In this document: positions 6,913 to 13,705 of the stretch, in pieces
Layout of the letters: every line of letters begins with the position of its first letter
Numbering within the stretch: position 1 is the stretch's first letter
Source of the DNA: Loktanella sp.
GTDB taxonomy: Bacteria > Pseudomonadota > Alphaproteobacteria > Rhodobacterales > Rhodobacteraceae
Length of the DNA: 17,880 nt
Reading direction: 5' to 3'
NCBI GenBank assembly: GCA_003551805.1
Contig: PUNR01000238.1
Coordinates: 1 to 17,880 of the forward strand
Position numbers and translations under genes: made by a program
Notes under the pieces: model-generated
The model's database searches: none
What the model saw: only the letters and a program-made list of their open reading frames with translations
Told to the model about the DNA's origin: nothing

Positions 6913-9900
6913 ATGTCTATCGCCCGCGCCGCCATTGAACGCCCGCTTTACACTTGGATACTAATCCTGTTCTGTCTTGTCGGCGGCGCTTTGGGTTATC
7001 TGGCCGTGGGCAAGCTGGAAGACCCGACTTTTACCCTGAAAACGGCGATGGTCATCACCCCTTATCCCGGCGCAACTGCCGATCAGGTCGCATCCGAAGT
7101 GTCCGAGGTTCTGGAAGGTGAAATCCAGCGTATGGGTGCGCTGAAATTCATCGTCTCCCGCAACACGCCGGGTCTGTCTGTGATCGAGGTTGAAATCCAG
7201 CCGACCTATGGTGGCAATGAATTGCCGCAAATCTGGGACGAATTGCGCACGCGTGTTACCGATGCCGCCGCGCAATTGCCCGCCGGTGCCTTGCCCAGCC
7301 AGATCAACGATGATTTCGGCGATCTGTTCGGGATCTATTACGCGGTCAGCGCACCGGGTTTTTCCGATGCAGAACTGCATGAAATCGGCCAATTCCTGCG
7401 CCGCGAAGTTCTCAGCGTGCGCGGCGTCGGCAATGCCGAACTGTTGGGCCTGCCGCAAGAGGCTGTTTTCGTTGAACCCGACAGCCGTAGTCTTGCCAAC
7501 CTTGGCGTCGCCCCGGGCGAGATTTTTGCCGCGATTGGCACGGTTTCAACAATCACCCCGACCGGCGCGATCACTGACGCAGGCCGCAGTTTGCGCATTG
7601 AACCGCCCAAGGCCGACGGGCGCAACTTCGACATCAGTGGCCTGACCATCGGATCGCAAGGCCAGACCTTCAACCTGACCGATATCGCCAGTATTACCCG
7701 CGGACGTGTCGACCAGCCCGACCAGATCATCCGCCACAACGGGGTCGAGGCGTTCACGCTGGGTATCGCAGGGCTGCAGTCTGAAAACATCGTCAGCGTC
7801 GGTGCGCGGGTCGAAGCACGGCTGGCGGATCTGGCAGGTGTCTTGCCGGTCGGCGTGACGCTTGAGCCGATCTATGAACAGCATCGCGTTGTGGACGAGG
7901 CGAACGGGTCGTTCCTGATCAGTCTTGCCATGTCTGTGAGTGTTGTCATTGCGGTTCTTGCTGTTTTCATGGGCTGGCGAGCTGCAATCGTGGTCGGGCT
8001 GACGCTGTTGCTGACGGTCACGTTTACTTTCTTTTTCATGATGCTGTTCGGGATCAAGGTTGAACGGATCAGCCTTGGTGCGCTGATTATCGCGATGGGG
8101 ATGCTGGTCGATAACGCCATCGTTGTTGCCGAAGGGATGAAACTGGAAATGCGCAAAGGCCGGCCTGCCGGTGATGCCGCAGCCGAGGTCGCGCGTAAAA
8201 CGCAGGTGCCTTTGCTGGGTGCGACCGTGATCGGGGCCATGGCCTTTGCCGGGATCGGCCTTAGCCCTGATGCGTCGGGTGAATTCCTGTTCTCGCTTTT
8301 CGCCGTGATCAGCATTTCACTTTTGCTGTCATGGCTGCTTGCGGTCACGGTCACACCGCTTTTGGGTAGCTACTTTTTCAAGGTTGGCGGGCTGGCTGAA
8401 GGGCAAGACCCCTATGACAGCCGCGTCTTTCGTGGCTATGCGGCACTGGTGCGGGCTGCGTTGCGGGCGCGCTGGCTGGTGATTGGCAGTCTTGTCGCAG
8501 TGACCGTCGCGTGCTTTGCGATCATGGGCCTTCTGACACAGCAGTTTTTTCCGCCCGCCAATACGCCTTTGTTCTATTTGAACTACAAGGCCGCCCAGGG
8601 CACCCAGATCCACGAAACATCAGCCGATCTTGCCGTCATCGAAGACTGGCTGGCCACCCGCCCCGATGTCGTATCCACCACGACCACGGCAGGGCAGGCG
8701 CTGACGCGGTTTATCCTGACCTATAGTCCGGCCAAACCTGACCCGTCTTACGGCCAAATTCTGATCCGTGCGGAGAACTTTGACGCAATCCCAGCCCTGC
8801 GCGATGACCTGACTACCTTTGCCCAGACGGCGTTGCCATGGGCGGAAACCCGTGTCGAACAGATCATCTATGGTCCGCCCGTCACGGCCGATGTCGAATT
8901 GCGGCTGTCGGGCCCTGACCCTGACGTATTGCGCGCACTGGCTGACCAGGCGCTTGATATCCTGAACGCATCTGCCTTGCTTGATACCCAGCGGATTGAC
9001 TGGCGCGAACGTGAATTCGCAACGCGGCCAATCTATGCCGCTGAACGTGCGCAGGCGCTGGGCGTGGCCCGCGCGGATGTGGCAACGGCGCTGGCAATGG
9101 CAACCGACGGTGTGCGCGCCGGTTCCGTACGCGAGGCAGACCGCGAAATCCCTATCATCGTGCGCACCCCGCGCGATGAAATGTCGGTTGACGGGCGCCT
9201 GCGCGACCAGATCGTTTTTGCGCCTGCGACAGGGGGGTATGTGCCGCTGGATCAGGTCATCGATGGCTTCGAGGTGATGACGCGGGACACTGTCGTTGCC
9301 CGCCGTGACCGGTTGCCGACGCTAAGCGTGCAGGCCTTTGCGATCCCCGGTGTGATGGCCCCGACAGCCTTTGCCGATGTGCGCGCCCCGATCGAGGCGA
9401 TCGCGCTGCCGCCCGGGTATTCCATGGCATGGGGTGGCGAATTTGAAAGCGCGGGTGAAGCGCAGGAAAGCCTTGCTCGCCAGATGCCACTGGCTTTTGG
9501 TACGATGTTGCTGATTACGGTGTTGCTATTCGGCAAAATGCGCCAGACCGCCGTGATCTGGACCGTCGTGCCGATGGCCGTGAACGGTGTGGCGCTGGGG
9601 CTGTTGTTTACTGGCCTGCCGTTCAGCTTTACCGCGCTTTTGGGTTTGCTCAGCCTGTCGGGGATGCTCATCAAGAACGCGATCGTGCTGGTCGAGGAGA
9701 TTGACCTACAAAAAACCGAAGGTGGTCTGTCGCAAAGTCAGGCAATCGTCACCGCCTGCGTTAGCCGTCTTAGTCCGGTGGTTCTGGCGGCTGCGACGAC
9801 TATTCTGGGGATGGCGCCGTTGTTGTTTGACATCTTCTTTGCGTCTATGGCGGTCACGATCATGGCGGGTCTTGGCTTTGCAACGATCCTGACCCTTGTC

Positions 9901-10008
9901 GGTGTGCCGGTGTTTTATCACACGTATCTGCGCGCCGAGCGTCTGGAAGAACAGGCATCAAAACCGCCTGCGACAGTCGCCCGAACCGGTCAGCTGGCAG
10001 CAGAATAG
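6913..10008 (+). CDS. RND efflux pump inner-membrane permease (AcrB/HAE superfamily)
   Basis: 1031 residues, the full family length, with two homologous halves each made of a large periplasmic loop and a membrane bundle. TM1 is about 11-33; further helices lie at about 333-480, 521-542 and 858-1006. The proton relay is partly visible: TM4 reads GMLVDNAIVV, so Asp400 matches AcrB Asp407 while the second position (AcrB Asp408) is Asn401; TM10 has the essential lysine, Lys921, in MLIKNAIVL. A single Asp with Asn is common in AcrB relatives outside the AcrB/MexB core, so it should still be a proton-driven exporter. It follows the adaptor by 3 nt. It ends directly against the oppositely oriented protease gene with no base between the two stop codons. 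Drug, bile-salt, solvent or lipid export are all possible. Confidence 0.93.
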   Translation: MSIARAAIERPLYTWILILFCLVGGALGYLAVGKLEDPTFTLKTAMVITPYPGATADQVASEVSEVLEGEIQRMGALKFIVSRNTPGLSVIEVEIQPTYGGNELPQIWDELRTRVTDAAAQLPAGALPSQINDDFGDLFGIYYAVSAPGFSDAELHEIGQFLRREVLSVRGVGNAELLGLPQEAVFVEPDSRSLANLGVAPGEIFAAIGTVSTITPTGAITDAGRSLRIEPPKADGRNFDISGLTIGSQGQTFNLTDIASITRGRVDQPDQIIRHNGVEAFTLGIAGLQSENIVSVGARVEARLADLAGVLPVGVTLEPIYEQHRVVDEANGSFLISLAMSVSVVIAVLAVFMGWRAAIVVGLTLLLTVTFTFFFMMLFGIKVERISLGALIIAMGMLVDNAIVVAEGMKLEMRKGRPAGDAAAEVARKTQVPLLGATVIGAMAFAGIGLSPDASGEFLFSLFAVISISLLLSWLLAVTVTPLLGSYFFKVGGLAEGQDPYDSRVFRGYAALVRAALRARWLVIGSLVAVTVACFAIMGLLTQQFFPPANTPLFYLNYKAAQGTQIHETSADLAVIEDWLATRPDVVSTTTTAGQALTRFILTYSPAKPDPSYGQILIRAENFDAIPALRDDLTTFAQTALPWAETRVEQIIYGPPVTADVELRLSGPDPDVLRALADQALDILNASALLDTQRIDWREREFATRPIYAAERAQALGVARADVATALAMATDGVRAGSVREADREIPIIVRTPRDEMSVDGRLRDQIVFAPATGGYVPLDQVIDGFEVMTRDTVVARRDRLPTLSVQAFAIPGVMAPTAFADVRAPIEAIALPPGYSMAWGGEFESAGEAQESLARQMPLAFGTMLLITVLLFGKMRQTAVIWTVVPMAVNGVALGLLFTGLPFSFTALLGLLSLSGMLIKNAIVLVEEIDLQKTEGGLSQSQAIVTACVSRLSPVVLAAATTILGMAPLLFDIFFASMAVTIMAGLGFATILTLVGVPVFYHTYLRAERLEEQASKPPATVARTGQLAAE

Positions 10009-10803
10009 TTATTCAAGAACCTCGGTCGCAAGGCGGCTTTCAACCAATTCTTCTTCGACCAGCACATAGATATCGTCGGGCGGGGTGGACAGGCCGTAGA
10101 CCATCACGCCTGCATCTATCCCCATGTCGATCAAATGGGTCATCGTCTGTCCCTGACTGCGCTGGATATCGGCAACAGCGAAATAGACCGGCATATAGCC
10201 CGGCGTTTCATAGTAGTGCTGGTGCAGCCCCACAGCACCCGCAAGCGATACCTGCCGGTTTACGCCGCCTGCCAGCATATACGGACAGGACGACAGACAG
10301 GCCGTGCCCGGCAGGATCAGAGTGTCGAATTCCCGCGCGCGGATAAGGCGGCCCATCGCCAGTGCGGTGTCCACATTGCCGCCCGGACTGTTGATCGCCA
10401 GCGTCTGCGGCGGTTCTGACAACGTATCAAGATAGACCGCGAACCTATCATCATCGCCTTGGGTAATGGCGCCGTTAATCACCAGAATCTCGCCTGTTTC
10501 AGGCGTGTTTTCGACCGTGAATTCCAGCCGTGACGGGACGTTGGGCGGCATGGTGATATTGGGGCGGGTGCGCGGGTCAGAAAATTGCGGTGTCGGGCGT
10601 GACGGGTCATAGCGGCGCACCTGATCGCCGGGTGCGACAGGTCCGGTCGGTGCCGGTTCTGCGCGCGACAGATCCATCTGCCAGCGCGAGGCCAGATCGG
10701 TCCCAATCAGAAAAATCGCAATCGCGATCTGTAATACGAATATCAGGCGCACCCCTTGGCCAATCGTAAACTGGCGGGGTTTGCTGGCCACGGGTTGAGT
10801 CAT
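10009..10803 (-). CDS. Membrane-anchored periplasmic ClpP-like serine protease (COG3904-type)
   Basis: 264 residues. One N-terminal helix (about 18-36) with basic residues before it suggests an anchor with the rest in the periplasm. A Pro-rich linker (about 50-90) leads to a ClpP/crotonase-fold domain (about 92-264). Visible motifs are INSPGGNVDTALAMG (137-151), CLSSC (169-173), GLHQH (192-196) and PPDD (241-244). Compared with ClpP, Ser171 (or Ser172) falls at the nucleophile, His194 at the catalytic His (shared HQ), and Asp243 or Asp244 at the third triad position, with matching spacing (about 23 and 49 residues). Cys169 and Cys173 flank the serine and could form a disulfide. The ATG overlaps the stop of the upstream membrane-protein gene (ATGA), so the two are coupled. 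Substrates are unknown. It is not SppA or ClpP proper. Confidence 0.82.
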   Translation of the reverse strand: MTQPVASKPRQFTIGQGVRLIFVLQIAIAIFLIGTDLASRWQMDLSRAEPAPTGPVAPGDQVRRYDPSRPTPQFSDPRTRPNITMPPNVPSRLEFTVENTPETGEILVINGAITQGDDDRFAVYLDTLSEPPQTLAINSPGGNVDTALAMGRLIRAREFDTLILPGTACLSSCPYMLAGGVNRQVSLAGAVGLHQHYYETPGYMPVYFAVADIQRSQGQTMTHLIDMGIDAGVMVYGLSTPPDDIYVLVEEELVESRLATEVLE

Positions 10804-12104
10804 TCTGCCGCCGTGCGCTGTGGCGGGGCGGGAATGTCATCATCGCGCAGGCGGCGGTGGATTTCCGCATCGGCATCGCCCATCGTCGCCTCTACGTCCT
10901 TCATTGCGCTGATCGCGGCTTTCAGATCGGACAGCGTCAGCGTTTCCTCGATGCTGAGCCCGTCACGGCCATTGCGTATTGCGGCCTGCGTGACGGCCAG
11001 AATGAACACCAGTACGCCCGGCAACAGGTCAATCGCGATGGCACCAGCCCACGACGGCCCAAAATTGCCTGCATAGCGGATCACGGCATCAGCGCTGGAA
11101 ATCGGATTGTAGGCAGTCGTCTGTGGCGGGTCCATCGCCAACACTTGTGCCGCCGCCTGCCCAAGCGTCTGGCTGCGCTGGTCCAAAGCATCCAGCACCG
11201 ACCCGATGGTCGATGTCTGGGCATCACGGATCACCGCCGTGCGCCCGTCAAGTTCGGGCAGCACCACAGAGGCAGGCAAGTCAGCCGCCGCGCGCGCAAC
11301 CAGCAAGGCAACGGAATATTGGTTGAGGTTGGAAATCACGCCCGCCAATCGTACGCTTTCTTCCGAAAATGCGACCGAGCGTTGTTCGACAGGCCCCGGT
11401 GCCACGGTCAGGCTGCGCATGCGGCCCAAAGTGGCGTTACCTTGTTCATAGGCGCCGTCGATCAAGGGCTGCTGTTCGGCGATCTGTGCTTCAAGGCTTT
11501 GCAGTTCTTCTGTTTTTTGACGTAAGACGCGGTAAACCGCACCTTCGCCCGCTGTGCCCGACAATTCGCCGGACCGTTCCTGTTCAGCCAGCGCCTCGAA
11601 CGCTTCTTTGGCGCGGCGCACTTCCTGACGTAGGGATTGGGCGGAAAGGGCGATTGTATGGGCCTGTTCCAGCGAGCTTTGGTAATCCTGCACGGTCCGT
11701 TCAAGATGCTGTTCAACGGCCGCAGAGCCCGCCAGTGCGGCGGCGTTCAGCCAGCTTGACATAGCGATGATCGCCATTGATCCGATAATCATCGACACCG
11801 TCAGCCCGACAAAGCCCGCAGCGGTGCGCATCGCGGGCAGCAGGCGCAACAGAAAGCTCCAGAATACGAAAATCCCCACAGACACCGCGACCGAATAGGC
11901 AATGGCTGCGAAAAAGCTCATCGCGCCGGTGTCTTCCAGCAGGGATGACACGCCAAGATAAGTATAGATGCCTGACGCGATCGCCAAAATCCCAAGGGCG
12001 GCAGGTGTGAATGTGTCAAGCACGGCGATATGCGCCTCAAGCTCTTTGGCAGTGCGCAGCCCTTTAGTCTCTGCTGCGGTCAACCGCCGGTCCTTGTTGG
12101 TCAT
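10800..12104 (-). CDS. Uncharacterised four-helix membrane protein with a long coiled coil
   Basis: 434 residues, family not recognised. A charged N-terminus (1-30) precedes three membrane helices (about 32-55, 62-89, 95-120). Then comes a long soluble region: a heptad-like, Glu/Gln/Leu-rich coiled coil at about 128-220, and a more mixed segment to about 345. A fourth helix (about 351-376) and a charged cytoplasmic tail follow. With four helices the soluble region and the two ends fall on opposite sides of the membrane; the large region is probably periplasmic, where the partner protease domain also lies. It is the first gene of a two-gene unit and overlaps the ClpP-like protease by 4 bp. A role as scaffold, sensor or substrate presenter for that protease is inference only. 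The Shine-Dalgarno GAGGG lies just upstream of the ATG at 12102-12104. Confidence 0.8.
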   Translation of the reverse strand: MTNKDRRLTAAETKGLRTAKELEAHIAVLDTFTPAALGILAIASGIYTYLGVSSLLEDTGAMSFFAAIAYSVAVSVGIFVFWSFLLRLLPAMRTAAGFVGLTVSMIIGSMAIIAMSSWLNAAALAGSAAVEQHLERTVQDYQSSLEQAHTIALSAQSLRQEVRRAKEAFEALAEQERSGELSGTAGEGAVYRVLRQKTEELQSLEAQIAEQQPLIDGAYEQGNATLGRMRSLTVAPGPVEQRSVAFSEESVRLAGVISNLNQYSVALLVARAAADLPASVVLPELDGRTAVIRDAQTSTIGSVLDALDQRSQTLGQAAAQVLAMDPPQTTAYNPISSADAVIRYAGNFGPSWAGAIAIDLLPGVLVFILAVTQAAIRNGRDGLSIEETLTLSDLKAAISAMKDVEATMGDADAEIHRRLRDDDIPAPPQRTAAE

Positions 12105-12300
12105 GCCCTATCCCTCGTGCGGCTTACCCGATCACGTTAAACGCGAAAACGGCGACTGCCCAGCAGGGTTCGATCAACTCTTGAATAGCCATCCAGCGTG
12201 CAATCGCGGCCTTTTGAAGGCTTGCGGCGATCTGTGACTTGCATCTTGCGGGCAACCGATGATGATAGAAGTCCTACATCGCCCAGCATCAAAGCCAGGT

Positions 12301-12305
12301 GGAGG
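12301..12305 (+). promoter_or_regulatory. Shine-Dalgarno deciding the ribbon-helix-helix start
   Basis: GGAGG, 8 nt before the ATG at 12314. It rules against the alternative in-frame ATG at 12299, which itself sits on this site. Confidence 0.65.
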
Positions 12306-12313
12306 ATGATTTC

Positions 12314-12625
12314 ATGTGCCAGATTTTCGCAGGCCAAGACCCCAGCCGCTATGAATACGTCACGCGGCGTGTGCGGCTGAACGGACAATCCACAAGCGTG
12401 CGGCTGGAACGTGCTTTCTGGCGGATCGTGGACCAGATGGCGATCAAGGATGGCGTGACGACCCCTGCATTTTTGTCGAAACTGCATTCCGAAGTGTTGG
12501 AACAGCATGGCGAGGCGACGAATTTCACATCGCTTTTGCGCTGTGCCTGCATGATCCATCTGGGCGAATTGCAGCAGATCCCGGAACCCGTAACGGCACC
12601 CAGCCCCAGTTTCGCGGCCGAATAG
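12314..12625 (+). CDS. Ribbon-helix-helix domain protein (RHH_4 type)
   Basis: 103 residues beginning MCQIFAGQDPSRY, the N-terminal signature of a small alphaproteobacterial family. A beta strand (TRRVRLNGQSTSVRLE, 17-32) is followed by two helices (FWRIVDQMAIKDG; AFLSKLHSEVLEQ), the ribbon-helix-helix fold used by dimeric DNA-binding repressors. The strand residues that would contact DNA are Arg/Ser/Thr-rich. Function is unknown in the family. No toxin gene is beside it, so I do not call it an antitoxin. It lies 89 bp before the glyoxalase gene on the same strand, with an inverted repeat between them that could be its operator (inference). Cys2, Cys77 and Cys79 are present. Confidence 0.8.
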   Translation: MCQIFAGQDPSRYEYVTRRVRLNGQSTSVRLERAFWRIVDQMAIKDGVTTPAFLSKLHSEVLEQHGEATNFTSLLRCACMIHLGELQQIPEPVTAPSPSFAAE

Positions 12626-12639
12626 CAAAAAATTGCCCT

Positions 12640-12657
12640 GTAGTAGCGACCTACTAC
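12640..12657. repeat. Perfect inverted repeat between the RHH gene and gloA
   Basis: GTAGTAG-CGAC-CTACTAC: perfect 7-bp arms around 4 nt, 14 nt after the RHH stop and 57 nt before gloA. No T-run follows, so it is a poor intrinsic terminator. A dimeric repressor site for gloA, possibly bound by the neighbouring RHH protein, is plausible but untested. Confidence 0.55.
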
Positions 12658-12714
12658 CTACCGTAAAAATTGGTCTGCTAACCTTACCAGATTACCCAAT
12701 GATCTGGAGCGCAT

Positions 12715-13110
12715 ATGGCCAAGGCAATTCACACCATGATTCGTGTTCTCGACGAGGCGCGTTCCGTCCGGTTTTATGAACAGGCATTCGGTCTGAAAAT
12801 CGCGGATCGGCTGGATTTCGACAGCTTTACGCTCGTTTACATGTCGAACGCCGACAGCAGCTTTGAACTGGAACTGACCGTCAACAAGGACCGCATGGAC
12901 CCCTATGATCTGGGCGATGGCTATGGGCATCTTGCATTTTCAGTCGATGATCTGGATGCCGAACATGCCCGCCTGACCGAGGCCGGGTTGGCCCCGCGTA
13001 AATTGGTCGATTTTGCGCCCGGTGGTGACGTCATTGCACGCTTTTTCTTTATTGCCGACCCCGATGGATACCAGATCGAGGTCTTGCAACGCGGTGGTCG
13101 CTATTTGTGA
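12715..13110 (+). CDS. gloA: Lactoylglutathione lyase (glyoxalase I)
   Basis: 131 residues, close to E. coli GloA in length. Two beta-alpha-beta-beta-beta modules of the VOC fold are visible. All four metal ligands are present at the expected places: His6, Glu53 (in LELTVN), His72 (GYGHLAFSV) and Glu122 (DPDGYQIEVL). The enzyme isomerises the hemithioacetal of methylglyoxal and glutathione to S-lactoylglutathione in the cytoplasm, detoxifying methylglyoxal. A GGAG lies 5 nt before the ATG. No gloB hydrolase is in the window. The next gene starts 58 bp downstream, so read-through into the dehydrogenase pair is possible. Metal choice (Ni/Co or Zn) is not decidable by eye, but the short form without a C-terminal extension suggests the Ni/Co type. 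Confidence 0.92.
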   Translation: MAKAIHTMIRVLDEARSVRFYEQAFGLKIADRLDFDSFTLVYMSNADSSFELELTVNKDRMDPYDLGDGYGHLAFSVDDLDAEHARLTEAGLAPRKLVDFAPGGDVIARFFFIADPDGYQIEVLQRGGRYL

Positions 13111-13116
13111 CCACAA

Positions 13117-13140
13117 ACCCGTTCTTGGGAGGGGACGGGT
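13117..13140. repeat. Short inverted repeat between gloA and the dehydrogenase genes
   Basis: ACCCGT (13117-13122) and ACGGGT (13135-13140), 12 nt apart, directly after the gloA stop. It is too short and lacks a T-run, so it is not a convincing terminator; it may be an operator or chance. Confidence 0.3.
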
Positions 13141-13168
13141 AACATAGGCTCATTCAGGGAGGAGAGTC

Positions 13169-13690
13169 ATGAATACATCAGCAAAGCGGGGGCTCAGCCG
13201 GCGCCAGCTTTTGTCGCGATCTATCGCGGCGGGGGCGACGTTTATGGTGGGGGCCGGATTTGTCGCGGCACAGGACGCGACATGGGCGACAGAGGTGGTC
13301 GCGCTGAAACCCGAAACAATGGCAACCTTGGTGCAGATGGCGCGCGATATCTATCCGCATGACCATGTGCCGACCGAATTTTATGTGATCGCTGTCAAAG
13401 GCTATGACACCGAAGAGGCCGCCGAAACGATCGAGGCCGGTGTCGCGGCGCTGAATGCGGCGGCGCAGGGCAAGGGGTATGGCAGCTATCTGGACATGGG
13501 GTGGGAACGTGACCGTGTCGATGTGTTGCGCGGGATGGAACAAAGCGCCTTTTTCCAGCAGATCCGCAGCGGTCTTGTGACCGGTCTTTACAACCAGAAA
13601 GCCGTCTGGCCGCTGTTTGGCTATGAAGGTGAATCGTTCAGCATGGGCGGATATCTCGACCGTGGCTTTGACGATATTGCATGGCTTTGA
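13169..13690 (+). CDS. Tat-exported gluconate 2-dehydrogenase subunit 3-like small subunit
   Basis: 173 residues. A twin-arginine signal opens the protein (LSRRQLLSR at 9-17, hydrophobic core to about 34, VAA-QD cleavage). The remainder matches the gluconate 2-dehydrogenase subunit 3 type: MARDIYPHDHVP, a helical middle, and an aromatic C-terminus (WPLFGYEGESFSMGGYLDRGF). In FAD-dependent gluconate and glucose dehydrogenases this small subunit folds with the GMC flavoprotein and carries it through the Tat system, as the large subunit has no signal of its own; the same applies here. The Shine-Dalgarno AGGGAGGAG just before the ATG is the strongest in the window, suggesting high expression. The GMC gene starts 15 nt after its stop codon. 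Confidence 0.83.
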   Translation: MNTSAKRGLSRRQLLSRSIAAGATFMVGAGFVAAQDATWATEVVALKPETMATLVQMARDIYPHDHVPTEFYVIAVKGYDTEEAAETIEAGVAALNAAAQGKGYGSYLDMGWERDRVDVLRGMEQSAFFQQIRSGLVTGLYNQKAVWPLFGYEGESFSMGGYLDRGFDDIAWL

Positions 13691-13691
13691 T

Positions 13692-13697
13692 GGGGGG
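13692..13697 (+). promoter_or_regulatory. Shine-Dalgarno deciding the GMC start
   Basis: GGGGGG, 8 nt before the ATG at 13706 but only 2 nt before the in-frame ATG at 13700. The inner ATG is therefore preferred. Confidence 0.55.
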
Positions 13698-13705
13698 ACA
13701 TGATC

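Noticed and set aside
12105..12313. Searched for promoters or small genes between the membrane-protein gene and the RHH gene
   Set aside because: No convincing -35/-10 pair or repeat; nothing reported beyond the RHH ribosome site.
12314..12625. RHH protein as antitoxin of a toxin-antitoxin pair
   Set aside because: No toxin-like ORF on either side; neighbours are gloA and a divergent membrane protein.
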